64,000 nt of DNA from Bog-756 sp963828385 (lineage in GTDB: Bacteria; Actinomycetota; Acidimicrobiia; Acidimicrobiales; RAAP-2): assembly GCA_963828385.1 (NCBI GenBank), contig CAWHEF010000002.1:2170001-2234000 (forward strand), read 5' to 3'. A program made the translations under genes and the position numbers. The notes below the pieces were generated by a model. That model did no database searches, had not been told where the DNA came from, and worked only from the letters and a program-made list of their open reading frames with translations. This document shows, in pieces, positions 35,285 through 45,790 of this stretch. Each line of letters starts with the position of its first letter. Within the stretch, counting starts at the first letter, position 1.

Positions 35285-36366
35285 GAGAGCCGGGCGGTCA
35301 CGGCGTTCGCCACCAGCCGTCCACGGACGGTGAGCACCGCCCGGCCGTCACGTCGCTCGATCAGGCCGGTGACCTCGGCGGCCTCGGGCAGTGTCTCGCT
35401 CGGCACGCCCGTTGGCGTCCGCAACGAGAGGGCCAACGCCTCGAAATTTCGGGTGCTCCAGTCGAGGTCCTCGCCGCCGGCCTCCGGGGAGCGCCCGGCC
35501 TGGACGAGGGCCGTGTACCGGTCCGGGGTCCGGACGTTCCACCATCGCCGACCGTGGCGGTGGGAGTGAGCGCCTGAGCCGATGCCCAGGTACGCGCCCT
35601 GTTCCCAGTAGAGACGGTTGTGCCGGCACCCGTGCCCCGGTCGGGCCCAATTGGAGATCTCCTCCCAGTGGTAGCCGGCGTCGGTCAGGATCCGGTCCGT
35701 GTACTCGTACCGGTCGGCCTGTTCGTCCTCGTCGGGGTGGCGTGACCGGTCACGGGCGAGGGGGGTCCCCGGCTCCACCGTGAGCGAATAGGCGCTGACG
35801 TGGGGCGGTGGAGCGGCGGAACCGAGGATCGTGTCGAGACTCTGCGCCCAGTCGGCCGCCGTCTCCCCGGCGCCGCCCAGGATGAGGTCCACGCTCCAGG
35901 ATCGGAACCCCGCCGCTGCTACCGCCGCCATGGCTGCTGTGGCCTCCGTCGTGCCGTGGCGCCGGCCCAGTCCGGCCAGCACCCGCGGCACCGTCGACTG
36001 GACGCCGAGGGAGATCCGGGTCACACCGCTTCTGCGGTAGGAAGCGAGGCGCTCGGGGGTGGCGTCCTCGGGGTTGCACTCGACGGTCACCTCGGCGTCC
36101 GCGGCGCGGGGGACGGCGGCGAGGATCCCGGCCAGCAGTTCGGCAGGGAGGCGCGAGGGGGTGCCGCCCCCGAAGTACACCGAGGTGGCGCGGGGGAGCT
36201 CCCCTCTGTCATGCCACCGCAGGATCTCGGTCGTGCACGCCCTGGCGTATCCGTCCATCAGATGGTCGCGGTCCGTGTAGGTGGCGAAGGCGCAGTAGTC
36301 GCACCGCGCCCGGCAGAACGGGACGTGGACGTAGATCCCGAAGTCTCCGCCCGATCCGGCGCCCAT
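35167..36366 (-). CDS. hemW: HemW-like radical SAM heme chaperone
   Basis: A 399-residue radical SAM protein (HemW, formerly HemN-like), thought to deliver heme to cytochromes. The 4Fe-4S motif is CRARCDYC (about 18-25); YFGGGTPSRLP and VSAYSLTVEPGTPL are family hallmarks, as is the tail GRLVANAVTARL. About 35 extra residues follow the usual end and overlap the convergent gene at 33389-35284; the stop may have been lost or displaced. It lies just upstream of recO-type core genes. Confidence 0.9.
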   Translation of the reverse strand: MGAGSGGDFGIYVHVPFCRARCDYCAFATYTDRDHLMDGYARACTTEILRWHDRGELPRATSVYFGGGTPSRLPAELLAGILAAVPRAADAEVTVECNPEDATPERLASYRRSGVTRISLGVQSTVPRVLAGLGRRHGTTEATAAMAAVAAAGFRSWSVDLILGGAGETAADWAQSLDTILGSAAPPPHVSAYSLTVEPGTPLARDRSRHPDEDEQADRYEYTDRILTDAGYHWEEISNWARPGHGCRHNRLYWEQGAYLGIGSGAHSHRHGRRWWNVRTPDRYTALVQAGRSPEAGGEDLDWSTRNFEALALSLRTPTGVPSETLPEAAEVTGLIERRDGRAVLTVRGRLVANAVTARLSYPEETGRRPEPAGPFCTTTTIGSLRTTVPRAPTTTLRS

Positions 36367-36367
36367 C

Positions 36368-37093
36368 TCAGGAGACCTGGCCCGATCGGGCGGATCGCAG
36401 GCGGCGGTCGAGGTGGGCCTCGATGGCGTCGGTGGCGAGCGAACCCACCTCGTCGGTCACGGGTGACCGCGGCTCGGCCAGCACACCCGCCAGTCCCCCA
36501 CCGAGGGTCCGCCGGAGCAGCTCCAAACCGTCGGCCGACAGCGGGCGCCCCCGACGGCACGACCGGCACAGGACGCCCCCTTCCAGCGGATCGAAGGCCA
36601 CGAGGAGATCGGGGTCGTCCTGTCCGCAGGCCACGCACATGTCGAGCACCGGGGCCGATCCCTCCAGGGTGAGGACCTTCAGGAAGAAGGCTGGTGCAAC
36701 CATGGGCGACGGCTCCACGGCCAGGGCACCGAGTGCTCCGACCAGCATCTGATAGAGGCGCGGGTTGCTGTGCCGTTCCTGGCCGATCTGGTCGACCACC
36801 TCGAGCATGGTGAGTGCCGCCGCCGTCCGGTCGAGGTCCTCCCGCACGGCGCGGAAGGTGTCGATCACCTCGACCTGGTTGACCGTGTCAAGGTCGCCCC
36901 TTCCCTGCCAACCCAACAGAGCCACGTGGCTCAACGGCTCGAGTCGGGAGCCGAAACGCGACGAGGTGCGCCGGACACCTTTGGCCACGGCCCGGACCTT
37001 GCCGTGCTGCTCGCACATGAGCGTGACGATCCTGTCCGCCTCGCCGAGCCGGATGGTGCGCAGCACGACGCCCCGGTCGCGGAACAGGCTCAT
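36368..37093 (-). CDS. recO: DNA repair protein RecO
   Basis: A 241-residue protein that helps RecR load RecA on gaps. The N-terminal OB fold (RDRGVVLRTIRLGEADRIVT; GKVRAVAKGVRRTSSRFG) and a zinc site (CVACGQ ... VLCRSCRRG) are visible. The ATG overlaps the stop of the small upstream membrane gene. Confidence 0.95.
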   Translation of the reverse strand: MSLFRDRGVVLRTIRLGEADRIVTLMCEQHGKVRAVAKGVRRTSSRFGSRLEPLSHVALLGWQGRGDLDTVNQVEVIDTFRAVREDLDRTAAALTMLEVVDQIGQERHSNPRLYQMLVGALGALAVEPSPMVAPAFFLKVLTLEGSAPVLDMCVACGQDDPDLLVAFDPLEGGVLCRSCRRGRPLSADGLELLRRTLGGGLAGVLAEPRSPVTDEVGSLATDAIEAHLDRRLRSARSGQVS

Positions 37094-37284
37094 CGCCGGT
37101 GCGGGTCCTCCACCGGTTCGGACCGCGGTCTCCCCTGGCTCCTCCCGCCGAGCAGGTTGGATCCGGCGATGATGGCGAGGAGGACCGGCGGGACGACGAC
37201 CAAGGGGACGATCACCGTGAACCCGGCAATGGCCATCAGCACGATGAGGGCGTAGACGAGAACGCCGAGGACGGTGGCGGTCAC
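37090..37284 (-). CDS. Small membrane protein upstream of recO
   Basis: A 64-residue frame starting at GTG (TATVLGVLVYALIVLMAIAG) with two hydrophobic segments and a charged tail. Its stop overlaps the recO ATG by four bases, which supports translation. No family recognised; the start is not certain. Confidence 0.5.
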   Translation of the reverse strand: MTATVLGVLVYALIVLMAIAGFTVIVPLVVVPPVLLAIIAGSNLLGGRSQGRPRSEPVEDPHRR

Positions 37285-37412
37285 GATCCAGACCCCGCCG
37301 TCATCGTTCGTCTCCCTGTGGGTCCCACGAACCCTGCATGGACCACGATCGGAGGCCCCCCGATCCGTGACCGCCCGCTCCCGGCGGCTGAGCGCCCGGC
37401 CCCAGTGATGCG

Positions 37413-38198
37413 TCACGAGACACCGCCGTAACGGCGCTGGCGCCGCTGGAACTCCCGCACGGCATGGAAGAGATGGCCGCGTCGGAAGTCGGGCCAGAGC
37501 ACATCGTCGAAGACGAGCTCGCTGTAGGCCAGCTGCCACAGCAGGAAATTGGAGATGCGATGCTCCCCCGACGTGCGCACCACGAGATCGGGATCGGGCT
37601 GGTCCGGGTAGTAGAGCCGGGACCGGATGGCCTTCTCGTTGACCTTCTCGGCCGGGATCCCTTCGGAGACCAGCTTCCGCACGGCGTCGACGATCTCGGC
37701 CCGTCCGCCGTAGTTGAACGCCATCGTCAGGGTGCACCGACGGTTTGCGGCGGTGAGGGCCGCCGACTCGTCCATGCGTCGCAGCACCCGGCGGGGCACA
37801 CGCCAATCGCGCCGGCCGGCGAACCTGATCCGGACCCCTTTGTCGTGCAGTTCGTCCCGGCGCCGGAGGAGCAGGCTCTCGTTGAAGCCCATCAGGTAGC
37901 GCACCTCGTCGGCGGGGCGGCGCCAGTTCTCGGTGGAGAACGCGTACATGGTGATCCACGGGATGCCCAGTTCGAGTGCACCTTCGACAGCGTCGAGCAG
38001 GGCCGCCTCACCGGCGGCGTGTCCGTCGGTGCGGGGCAGGCCGCGGCGTGCCGCCCATCGCCCGTTCCCGTCCATCACACAGGCGACGTGCTCGGGAACC
38101 GGCCCCCGCTCCACATCGGCGGCAGTGAGAGCACGAGGCTCGGGGCTGTCATCGGGCTCGGCTGTGTCACCGGCGACGCCTCGCGGTTCGGATCGCAC
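37413..38198 (-). CDS. uppS: Polyprenyl diphosphate synthase (isoprenyl transferase)
   Basis: A 261-residue cis-prenyltransferase making the lipid carrier for cell-wall and glycan precursors. The catalytic Asp is in VMDGNGRWAARRG (about 41-53); FSTENWRRP (about 89-97), FNYGGRAEI and DLVVRTSGEHRISNFLLWQL are classic. The first 30 residues are a non-conserved extension from a GTG; a shorter start is possible. It supplies the carrier used by the glycosyltransferases and flippase at the right end of the window. Confidence 0.95.
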   Translation of the reverse strand: MRSEPRGVAGDTAEPDDSPEPRALTAADVERGPVPEHVACVMDGNGRWAARRGLPRTDGHAAGEAALLDAVEGALELGIPWITMYAFSTENWRRPADEVRYLMGFNESLLLRRRDELHDKGVRIRFAGRRDWRVPRRVLRRMDESAALTAANRRCTLTMAFNYGGRAEIVDAVRKLVSEGIPAEKVNEKAIRSRLYYPDQPDPDLVVRTSGEHRISNFLLWQLAYSELVFDDVLWPDFRRGHLFHAVREFQRRQRRYGGVS

Positions 38199-38364
38199 GG
38201 TGCGAACCTACCGTCTCGCCGCCGCGTCCTCGGTCCGATGACGTGGGCATCGCCGCCAGGCCCTCCACCGGTCCCCGGTCCCGTCGCCGGGCGCGGGGGC
38301 GCCGGCGGGCCCGGTCACCGGGCATCGAGTTGAGGCACGGTGCCTGGGACGCTAGACCCTCCCC

Positions 38365-39124
38365 ATGTCGCCCCTCGACGCCCTGGCCATCGCGGCCGCG
38401 GGCGCAGCAGCGGGGGCGATCAACGTGATCGTCGGATCGGGATCGCTCATCACCTTCCCGACCCTGCTCGGTCTGGGTTATCCACCCGTCCTGGCCAACG
38501 TGTCCAACTCGGTGGGCCTCGTCCCGGGAAGCCTGAGCGGCGTGGTGGCCTACCGCCGTGAGCTGGCCGGCCAACGCCACCGCCTGCTGAGACTCGGCAG
38601 CGCCTCCCTGCTCGGGGGAGTGGTCGGCGGGATATTGCTCCTCTCGCTGCCCCATGACGTGTTCAAGGCGGCGGTGCCAGTGCTCATCCTCGTCGCCGCC
38701 GTCCTGATGGCCGTGCAGCCGGTCTTCGCGCGCCTGGCTCGCCGATCGGGGTGAACGCAAGCCACACGGCGGTGTCATCCTCCAGGCGGGAGTGTTCGTC
38801 ACCGGCATCTACGGGGGTTACTTCGGAGCCGCTCAGGGCGTCATCCTCATCGCCCTGCTGGCCATCTTCATCGACGACGACCTCCAGCGGCTGAACGCCA
38901 CGAAGAACGTCCTCGCCACGATCACCAACGGGGTCTCCGGCCTCCTCTTCATCGCCTTCGGCCACGTGTCGTGGTCGGTAGCCGGGCTCATCGCCGTCGG
39001 GTCGATCCTCGGTGGACAGGTGGGCGGCCGGTTCGGCCGCCGAATTCCCGTCATGCCGCTCCGTTGGGTGATCGTCGTCGTGGGGGTGGTGGTCGCCGGC
39101 ATCCTGGCCGCCGAGTGGCACTGA
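38365..39124 (+). CDS. TauE/SafE-family permease (frameshifted)
   Basis: The two halves (GAINVIVGSGSLITFPTLLG ... and GVFVTGIYGGYFGAAQGVIL ...) make one 252-residue, about eight-span permease of the TauE/SafE (sulfite/anion exporter) family, with the repeated Gly-rich motif in each half. They are separated by a stop caused by one extra G in the GGGG run at 38748-38751. Removing it gives a continuous reading (RRSGERKPHGGVIL). The substrate is unknown. Confidence 0.85.
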
Positions 39125-39169
39125 GCGACGGGACCTCGGCCGACCGACACCTCCCATTAGGGTCGAACG

Positions 39170-41483
39170 ATGGACGGCCAAGGCCGGAGAGGCGAGACAG
39201 GCGAGGACGTGGACCGGGTGCTCGACGCCGCCACCTCCCTGCTTCCTGGCGGCGGCGAACGGCGGTCCGGCCAGCGTCAGATGGCCCACGCCGTCTCGGC
39301 AGCCATCGCCGGCGAGCGCCACCTCATCGTCCAGGCCGGGACGGGGACGGGGAAGTCGCTCGCCTATCTGGTCCCGGCCGCCCTCTCCGGACAGCGGGTG
39401 GTCGTGGCCACCGCCACCAAGGCGCTCCAGGACCAGCTAGCCGGCAACGACCTGCCGCTCGTCTCCGGAGCCCTCGCCGGCGCCGTCGGGGCCGACCTCA
39501 CCTTCGCCGTCCTGAAGGGCAGGAGCAACTACCTCTGCCGCCAGCGCCTGTCGGAGGTGGGTGGCCGCGGCGCGCAGCTCTCGCTCGACGCGGCGTCGGC
39601 CGATGCCGCCGCCGACCCGCCCGATGCCGATGATCCGCTGGGTGACGCCGCCCGGTCGAGGTCCGGGGTCGACGGCGAGCGCTCGGATGACGACCGGACG
39701 GTCGGCGGCCGGAGCCACGGAAAAGGCGGGGATGCCGGCACGGCGACGAGCCCCGTCCGGTTCACGGGCCAGCTCCGCCGCTTGATTCGATGGGCCGATA
39801 CCACACCGTCGGGGGATCGGGCCGAGCTCGACTTCGAACCCCATTACCGGGTGTGGGCCATGGTGTCGACATCGGCCCGGGAGTGCCCCGGCGCCCACCG
39901 CTGCCCGTCGGGCCGGGACTGCTTCGCCGAGCATGCCCGGGCCCGGGCCCAGGCGGCCGACGTGGTGGTGGTCAACTCCCACCTCTACGGCGCCCACCTG
40001 GCCAGCGGCGGAAGTGTCCTTCCTCCCCACGACCTCGTCGTCTTCGACGAGGCCCATGACATCGAGGCGGTGATGACCGACAGCCTCGGGGTCGAGGTCA
40101 GCTCCGGGGCGGTTCCGGGCCTTGGCGGCGTCCGCCCGACCTCTGCTCGAAACCCCCACGGCGACGTCGAGCGTCGAGGCCGTGGCGGATCTCGGCGACT
40201 CGCTGCAGCGGGCACTCGAACCCCTGGCCGGAGAGCGGGTGCCCTCCGGGTCGCTCGAGACGCGCCGCGGTTCGAGTGACGGAGGCCATGGGCCGCCCCC
40301 GCTCCCCGCACCCCGGGATCCGGGCGGGGCCGGGGTCGTCGACGAGCCCCCAGGCCTCGAGCTCGGCCTCGGCGGTGCCGGGGGTCGGGACCCGACGGGC
40401 GCCCCCGGCCCGACGGGCGCCCCCGGCCCGAAGGGTCGCTCCGGTACGGCCGAAGACTCCGGCCTCGGCGCCCTCCTGGCGCTGGCGGAGGCCCGCGTCG
40501 CCCGGTTGATCGACCATCTCCGCCAGGCCGAGCGCCAGGCTGGGCTCGACGAGGACCTAGAGGCGCGGTCGCGCCGGGACCGGGTCCTGCTGGCCGCCGA
40601 CCACCTGGCCGCCGACCTGCGACGGGTGTCGGAGCTGACCGACAACGACGTGGTGTGGGTGGACGGGGGCAGCCGGGTCGGCGACCGGCTTCCCGGTCTC
40701 AAGGTGTCCCCCGTCGACGTCGGCCCGCTGCTGGCGGAACGGCTGTGGGAGAAGGTCACCGGCGTGCTCACCTCGGCTACGGTGCCCGTCACCCTGGGCC
40801 CGCAGCTCGGCCTTCCTGGCGGCGGCTATGCAGAGCTCGACGTCGGGAGCCCGTTCGACTACAAGGAGAACGCTCTGCTCTACGTGGCGCGATCCCTGCC
40901 CGACCGCCGACTGCTCGGAGTCGGAGGGGCCGCTCCACGACGAGCTCGGGGCGCTGATCTCGGCGGCCGGCGGCCGGACGCTCGCCTTGTTCACCAGCTG
41001 GCGGGCCATGCGCGCCGCCGCCGTAGCGCTCGTCGATCGCCTCCCCTTCCCGATCCTGACCCAGGCCGATCTCCCCAAGCCGGCGCTGATCGAGGCGTTC
41101 CGGGACGACGAGGCGATGTGCCTGTTCGCCACCCTCAGCTTCTGGCAGGGGGTCGACGTCCCCGGTCGGACGTTGAGCCTGGTCGCCATCGACCGGATCC
41201 CGTTCCCCCGACCGGGTGAGCCGGTGCTGCAGACGCGAGGCGGGAGCGGGCCGGGGGCGCCGCTTTCGGCACCGTCGACCTTCCCCGGGCCGGGACCCTG
41301 TTGGCCCAGGGTGCCGGCCGACTGATCCGCTCGGCATCCGATCGCGGCGTGGTGGCGGTGCTCGACAGCCGGCTGGCGACGGCCACCTATCGGCGGACGC
41401 TGCTGGCTCGGGTGCCACCCATGCGAAGGACGGTCGACCGGTCCGAGGTCGAGGGCTTCCTCCGGATGGTCACGAGGCCCTGA
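39170..41483 (+). CDS. dinG: DinG/XPD-type ATP-dependent helicase (three frameshifts)
   Basis: Restored length about 770 residues. Walker A is VQAGTGTGKSLAY; four Cys (NYLC, ECPG, HRC, DCF) fit the Fe-S cluster site. The DEAH box is VFDEAHD; motif V-VI is in the C-terminal part (FWQGVDVPGRTLSLVAIDRI, LLAQGAGRLIRS). A collagen-like low-complexity insert (TGAPGPTGAPGP) sits mid-protein. Frameshifts at about 40115 (+1), 40916 (+1) and 41232 (-1) give the observed length exactly. It should unwind damaged or R-loop DNA. Confidence 0.85.
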
Positions 41484-41513
41484 GCCTCGCCGGGCGAATC
41501 GCCGGTTCCGACG

Positions 41514-42509
41514 TCAGAGCCCGAGTCGATCGAGGGCGTCGTCCCGATGCTGCCACCGGGGCTCGACCCGGACGAACAGCTCGAGGAACGCTCCCGGTGC
41601 CATCTGGCTCCGGACCGCGCTCCCCACTGCTTTCAGGACGGAACCCTTGTGACCGATGACGATCCCCTTCTGCGAGCCCCGCTCGACAAGGATCTCGCAG
41701 CGGACCCGGGGCCAGTCCCACTCGGTGACCCGGCAGGCGATGCTGTGCGGCAGTTCGTCGGTGGTCCGGGCGAGGAGCTCCTCCCGGACCAGATCGGCCA
41801 CCCAGTAGGCCTCGGCGACGTCGGAGACCATCCCCTCGGGGTAGTAGCGCGGTCCCTCAGGCATGGAGCCGACCACGGCGTCCACCAGAGCATCGATGCC
41901 CTCGCCGGTCGTCGCCGAGACCGGGAAGAATTCGACCGGGAGGTCCCCTCGGTCGCCGGCCGGATCGCCCTGCTCCCCTCCAGCAGCGATGGCGGGGGCA
42001 AAGGCGTCGACCATGACGTCGGAGACGGCTGCGAGATGCCCGAGGACCTGATCGGGGCCCACCCTGTCGATCTTGTTGACCACCACGAACAGGGCCGCTC
42101 CCCCGTCCCGGTCCGGCGCCGCGTGCGAGAGCGACTCGGCGCCCTCCGCCGTCCCGGGCCCGACGCCCGTCCCCCGCACGGCCCGGGTCAGCGTCCGGCG
42201 ATCCCCGGGACCGATCGCCGCTGACGCATCGACGAGGGCGAGCACGACGTCCACGTCGTCCAACGACGACGTCGCCGACGCGTTCATGCGCTCGCCCAGG
42301 CTCGTCCGGGGCTTGTGGATCCCGGGGGTGTCCACCAACACCACCTGGGCATCGGCCCGGTCGAGCACGCCCCGAACCTGCGAGCGCGTGGTATTGGGCC
42401 GCGGCGACGTGATCGTGACCTTCGTGCCCACCATGGCGTTGACCAGTGTCGATTTCCCTACGTTGGGCCGGCCGACGACGGCGGCGAACCCGGAGCGGAA
42501 CGCGCTCAT
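41514..42509 (-). CDS. era: GTPase Era
   Basis: A 331-residue GTPase needed for 16S rRNA maturation and 30S assembly. G1 is GRPNVGKST, G3 is DTPG, G4 is NKID. The C-terminal KH domain contains VERGSQKGIVIGHKGSVLKA. The loop after G3 carries an actinobacterial-looking insert (GPGTAEGAESLSHAAPDRDG). I start at MSAFRSGF; the frame is open upstream and overlaps the previous gene. Confidence 0.96.
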   Translation of the reverse strand: MSAFRSGFAAVVGRPNVGKSTLVNAMVGTKVTITSPRPNTTRSQVRGVLDRADAQVVLVDTPGIHKPRTSLGERMNASATSSLDDVDVVLALVDASAAIGPGDRRTLTRAVRGTGVGPGTAEGAESLSHAAPDRDGGAALFVVVNKIDRVGPDQVLGHLAAVSDVMVDAFAPAIAAGGEQGDPAGDRGDLPVEFFPVSATTGEGIDALVDAVVGSMPEGPRYYPEGMVSDVAEAYWVADLVREELLARTTDELPHSIACRVTEWDWPRVRCEILVERGSQKGIVIGHKGSVLKAVGSAVRSQMAPGAFLELFVRVEPRWQHRDDALDRLGL

Positions 42510-42573
42510 GCCCGGCGCCCGGTCGCTGTCCGCCCCCCGCCCGAAGCGGTCACCTCGCTCCCGGCCGAGTTCC

Positions 42574-43890
42574 TCACACGCCCTCCCCACCGACGTGGAG
42601 GCTGGACAGAGGAACGATGCGGACCCGCTCGATCCGTCGACCGTTCACCCGGTCCGCCACCAGACGCACCCCTTCGACGGTCACCGATTCGCCCACGACG
42701 GGAACGTGGCCGAGCTGGTCGAAGACGAGGCCGCCGACCGTGTCCCACGCCCCGGTGGGCAGCGAGGCGCCGATGAGCTCGTTCACCTCGTCGATGGGCA
42801 GGCGGGCGCTGACCCGGAGCTCACCGTCGCCCAAGTCTTCGACCGGTGCCTCCTCGACGTCGAACTCGTCGACGATCTCACCGACGAGCTCCTCGATGAG
42901 ATCCTCCAGGGTGACGAGCCCCGCCGTGCCGCCGTACTCGTTGATCACGATGGCGAGATGGAACTTCTCACCCTGCATCTCCTGCATCAGCGCCGACACC
43001 CGCTTCGTCTCCGGAACGAAGTGGGCGGTCCGCAGGAGCGGCCGGACCGGCGAGGTTCCCCGCCCCTGCTGGAGGGCGCGGATCAGGTCCTTCGTGTAGG
43101 CGATGCCGACCACGTCGTCGACGTTCTGCTCGACCGCCGGCACCCGGCTGTAGCCCTCCTCGAGCGCGTGCTCCAGCACCGCGTCCACGGGCTGGTCGGC
43201 ACCGGTGGTCGCCATGTCGACTCGGGGGACCATCACCTCCCGGACGACGGTGTCCCCGAACTCGATGATCGAGTGGATGAGGGCGCGCTCCTCGTGCTCG
43301 ATGACCTCCTCCTCGAGGGCCACATCGGCCATGGCCAGCAGCTCGGACTCGGACACGTCGGCACCGGGGTCGTGACCGCGCTGGCCGATCAACCAGTTGG
43401 CCAGCTCGATGAGCCCGGTCGAGATCACCTTTATGGGCCAGAAATTGACCACAGCCGAGACCAACGGAGCGGTGAACAGGGCGGATCGCTCGGGGTGGTG
43501 CACGGCCCAGTTCTTCGGGACCGCTTCGGCCAGCACAAAGATGACCACGATCTCGAAGACGGTGGCCGCCACCACGCCCAACGCACCGAACCATCGGGAG
43601 GCCAGGATGCCGACCAGGGTGGCCACCACCAGCTGGCACACCAGCACCAGCAGGAGCACGGGATTGAGGAAACCCTGCGGGTTCTCGCTGAGACGCGCCA
43701 GGACCTTGGCCCCGCGGCGGCCCTCCTCGACCAGGCCCAAGGCCTTCGGTCGGCTCATCCGCACCAGGCTGGTCTCCGCCAGTGCCAGCAGGGCCGACGC
43801 CACGAGCAGCACCACGACGACAGCGATCAGCACCACGTCGAGCGAGGTGACCGAACCGGTCGCGTACAGCGCGTGAGCCCGACCGACCAT
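42574..43890 (-). CDS. CNNM/HlyC-CorC-family transporter protein
   Basis: A 438-residue membrane protein: DUF21 domain with about four spans (1-170), two CBS domains (about 205-330: DTVVREVMVPRVDMATT, FHLAIVINEYGGTAGLVTLE) and a C-terminal CorC/HlyC domain. Members are linked to Mg/Co efflux or to membrane-protein regulation. It sits between ybeY and era, as in many actinobacteria. Confidence 0.93.
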   Translation of the reverse strand: MVGRAHALYATGSVTSLDVVLIAVVVVLLVASALLALAETSLVRMSRPKALGLVEEGRRGAKVLARLSENPQGFLNPVLLLVLVCQLVVATLVGILASRWFGALGVVAATVFEIVVIFVLAEAVPKNWAVHHPERSALFTAPLVSAVVNFWPIKVISTGLIELANWLIGQRGHDPGADVSESELLAMADVALEEEVIEHEERALIHSIIEFGDTVVREVMVPRVDMATTGADQPVDAVLEHALEEGYSRVPAVEQNVDDVVGIAYTKDLIRALQQGRGTSPVRPLLRTAHFVPETKRVSALMQEMQGEKFHLAIVINEYGGTAGLVTLEDLIEELVGEIVDEFDVEEAPVEDLGDGELRVSARLPIDEVNELIGASLPTGAWDTVGGLVFDQLGHVPVVGESVTVEGVRLVADRVNGRRIERVRIVPLSSLHVGGEGV

Positions 43891-43893
43891 GGC

Positions 43894-44394
43894 TCAGCTG
43901 CGGTGGAAGCGCTCGAGGAGCTGCCGTTCGCGTCGCTCCATCACCTCGGCTTCGGCTTCGTCCTCGTGGTCCATGCCGAGCAGATGGAGGATGCCGTGGA
44001 CGACGAGCAGTGCCAGCTCGTCGTCGACGGTGCAAGCGTGCTCCCTGGCGTTCCTGTCCGCCACCGCCGGGCAGATGACGACATCACCGAGCAGCAGCGG
44101 CGGATCGGGCTCCGGCTCGAAGGCGGCCGGACCGGTGCCCCCGTCGTCGGGTGACCGTCCGCCTCGGGCCACCTCGTCCTCGATGGGGAAGGACAGGACA
44201 TCGGTGGGCTCTGACTTGCCGAGGAACTGCTCGTTCAGCGACGCGATGGTGGCCTCGTCGACGAACAGCAGCGAGATCTCCGCCTCCCTGACCACACCTT
44301 CGGCCTCCAGCACCTGCCGGGCCAACGCCGACCAGCGATCGAGCGTCACTGTTTGGGAGGCCTGCTCGTCGGCGACGAAGATGTCAACGCTCAC
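43894..44394 (-). CDS. ybeY: rRNA maturation endoribonuclease YbeY
   Basis: A 166-residue metalloprotein whose zinc site HGILHLLGMDHEDEAE is intact. It processes the 16S rRNA 3' end. The start is taken as the GTG at 44394, overlapping the phoH stop by 11 bases. A Gly/Pro-rich insert (RGGRSPDDGGTGPAAFEPEP) interrupts the conserved core, as in some actinobacterial homologues. Confidence 0.94.
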   Translation of the reverse strand: MSVDIFVADEQASQTVTLDRWSALARQVLEAEGVVREAEISLLFVDEATIASLNEQFLGKSEPTDVLSFPIEDEVARGGRSPDDGGTGPAAFEPEPDPPLLLGDVVICPAVADRNAREHACTVDDELALLVVHGILHLLGMDHEDEAEAEVMERRERQLLERFHRS

Positions 44395-45349
44395 GGTTGC
44401 CGTCCGGGCCCTGCCCGCTCTCGAAGGCGGCCACGATGTCGGCCACGATCCGGTGGCGGACCACGTCGCCCTTCGTGAGATAGACGAAGGCGAGGTCGGG
44501 GACCCCGGCGAGCAGGGCATCGAGACCCACCAGACCGGAGCGGCCACCGGCCACGTCGATCTGGGTGATGTCGCCCGTGATCACCACCTTGGAGCCGAAG
44601 CCGATCCGCGTCAGGAACATCTTCATCTGCTCGGGGCTGGTGTTCTGGGCCTCGTCCAGAATGATGAAGCTGTTGTTGAGCGTGCGCCCCCGCATGAAGG
44701 CGAGCGGTGCGACCTCGACCGAGCCCCGATCGATGAGGCGCTGGGCCCCTTCGGGATCGAGCAGGTCGTGGAGGGCGTCGTACAGCGGACGCAGGTACGG
44801 GTCGACCTTGGCCATGAGATCGCCGGGCAGAAAGCCGAGGCGTTCCCCTGCTTCGACCGCCGGCCGGGTGAGGATGATGCGGTTGACCTGGCGGGCTTGG
44901 AGCGCCTGGACGGCGAGGGCGACGGCGAGGTACGACTTGCCTGTGCCGGCGGGACCGATCCCGAAGGTCACGATGTTGGAGGCGATGGCGTCGGTGTAGC
45001 GCTTCTGGCCGGCGGTCTTCGGGCGGACCGTGCGCCCGCGGGTTGCCCGTAGGACCTCCGAAGTGAGCACCTCGGACGGGCGGACGTCCTCGTGCATCAT
45101 GTCGATGGTGCGGTGCACCTGCACGGCGTCGAGGCCCTGACCCGACTCGAGCAGGAGGATCAGCTCCTCGAACAGGGCGGCGACGGCGTCGGCCCGATCG
45201 CCCTCGATGGAGATCTCGTTCCCCCGCACCGAGATCCGCACGTCGTCGAAAGCTCCTTCGACGAGCCGCAGCAACTCGTCACGGTGGCCCAGCAGGCCGG
45301 CCATGAGGTGATTGCCGGGTACGAGAATTTTGACCTGAGTGCCTGCCAC
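44384..45349 (-). CDS. PhoH-family ATPase
   Basis: A 321-residue P-loop protein. Walker A is GPAGTGKSYLAVALA (about 143-157), the strand LTRPAVEAGERLGFLPGD is the PhoH signature, and Walker B is FIILDEAQNTS. It is likely an RNA helicase-type ATPase coupled to YbeY in RNA metabolism. GTG start; the downstream ybeY overlaps it. Confidence 0.94.
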   Translation of the reverse strand: MAGTQVKILVPGNHLMAGLLGHRDELLRLVEGAFDDVRISVRGNEISIEGDRADAVAALFEELILLLESGQGLDAVQVHRTIDMMHEDVRPSEVLTSEVLRATRGRTVRPKTAGQKRYTDAIASNIVTFGIGPAGTGKSYLAVALAVQALQARQVNRIILTRPAVEAGERLGFLPGDLMAKVDPYLRPLYDALHDLLDPEGAQRLIDRGSVEVAPLAFMRGRTLNNSFIILDEAQNTSPEQMKMFLTRIGFGSKVVITGDITQIDVAGGRSGLVGLDALLAGVPDLAFVYLTKGDVVRHRIVADIVAAFESGQGPDGNRER

Positions 45350-45434
45350 GTGCGTTCTGGCACCGACCCTACCAGCGGGTCCGCGCCGGCGACGGCGGAG
45401 CGGGCGGCAGTCGGACCTGGCTTTTTTGGGGCTC

Positions 45435-45785
45435 TCAGCCCGGGGGCCATCCCAGCTGTCTTCCCCCCACCACATGGACGTGGAGATGGGACACCGAGTT
45501 CGAGGCGTCCGGTCCGACATTGAACACCAGGCGGTAGCCACGGTCCTTCTCCCCGATTCCTTCGGCGTCGGCCACGGCCTTGGCTGCGACGAGGAGGGCG
45601 GCCACGTCGTCACCGTCCTCCCCGCTGACCGTCGACGCGTCGACGATATGCCTCTTCGGCACCACGAGGACGTGCACCGGCGCCTGCGGGTTGATGTCTC
45701 TGAAGGCGACGGTGCGATCGTCTTGGCGGACGATTTCCGCTTCCACGTCACCGGCGACGATTCCGCAGAACAGGCAGTCGGCCAT
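45435..45785 (-). CDS. HIT-family hydrolase
   Basis: A 116-residue HIT protein: CLFCGIVAGDV at the N-terminus, RDINPQAPVHVLVVPKRHI in the middle and the catalytic HLHVHVVGGRQLGWPPG at the C-terminus. These hydrolyse nucleoside phosphoramidates or adenylylated amines. ATG start (MADCLFCG). It follows the HTH gene by only five bases. Confidence 0.94.
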   Translation of the reverse strand: MADCLFCGIVAGDVEAEIVRQDDRTVAFRDINPQAPVHVLVVPKRHIVDASTVSGEDGDDVAALLVAAKAVADAEGIGEKDRGYRLVFNVGPDASNSVSHLHVHVVGGRQLGWPPG

Positions 45786-45790
45786 CGCCG

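Noticed and set aside
38792..39124. Second half of the TauE/SafE gene as an independent membrane protein
   Set aside because: It begins in mid-family, and removing one G from a GGGG run joins it smoothly to the upstream half.
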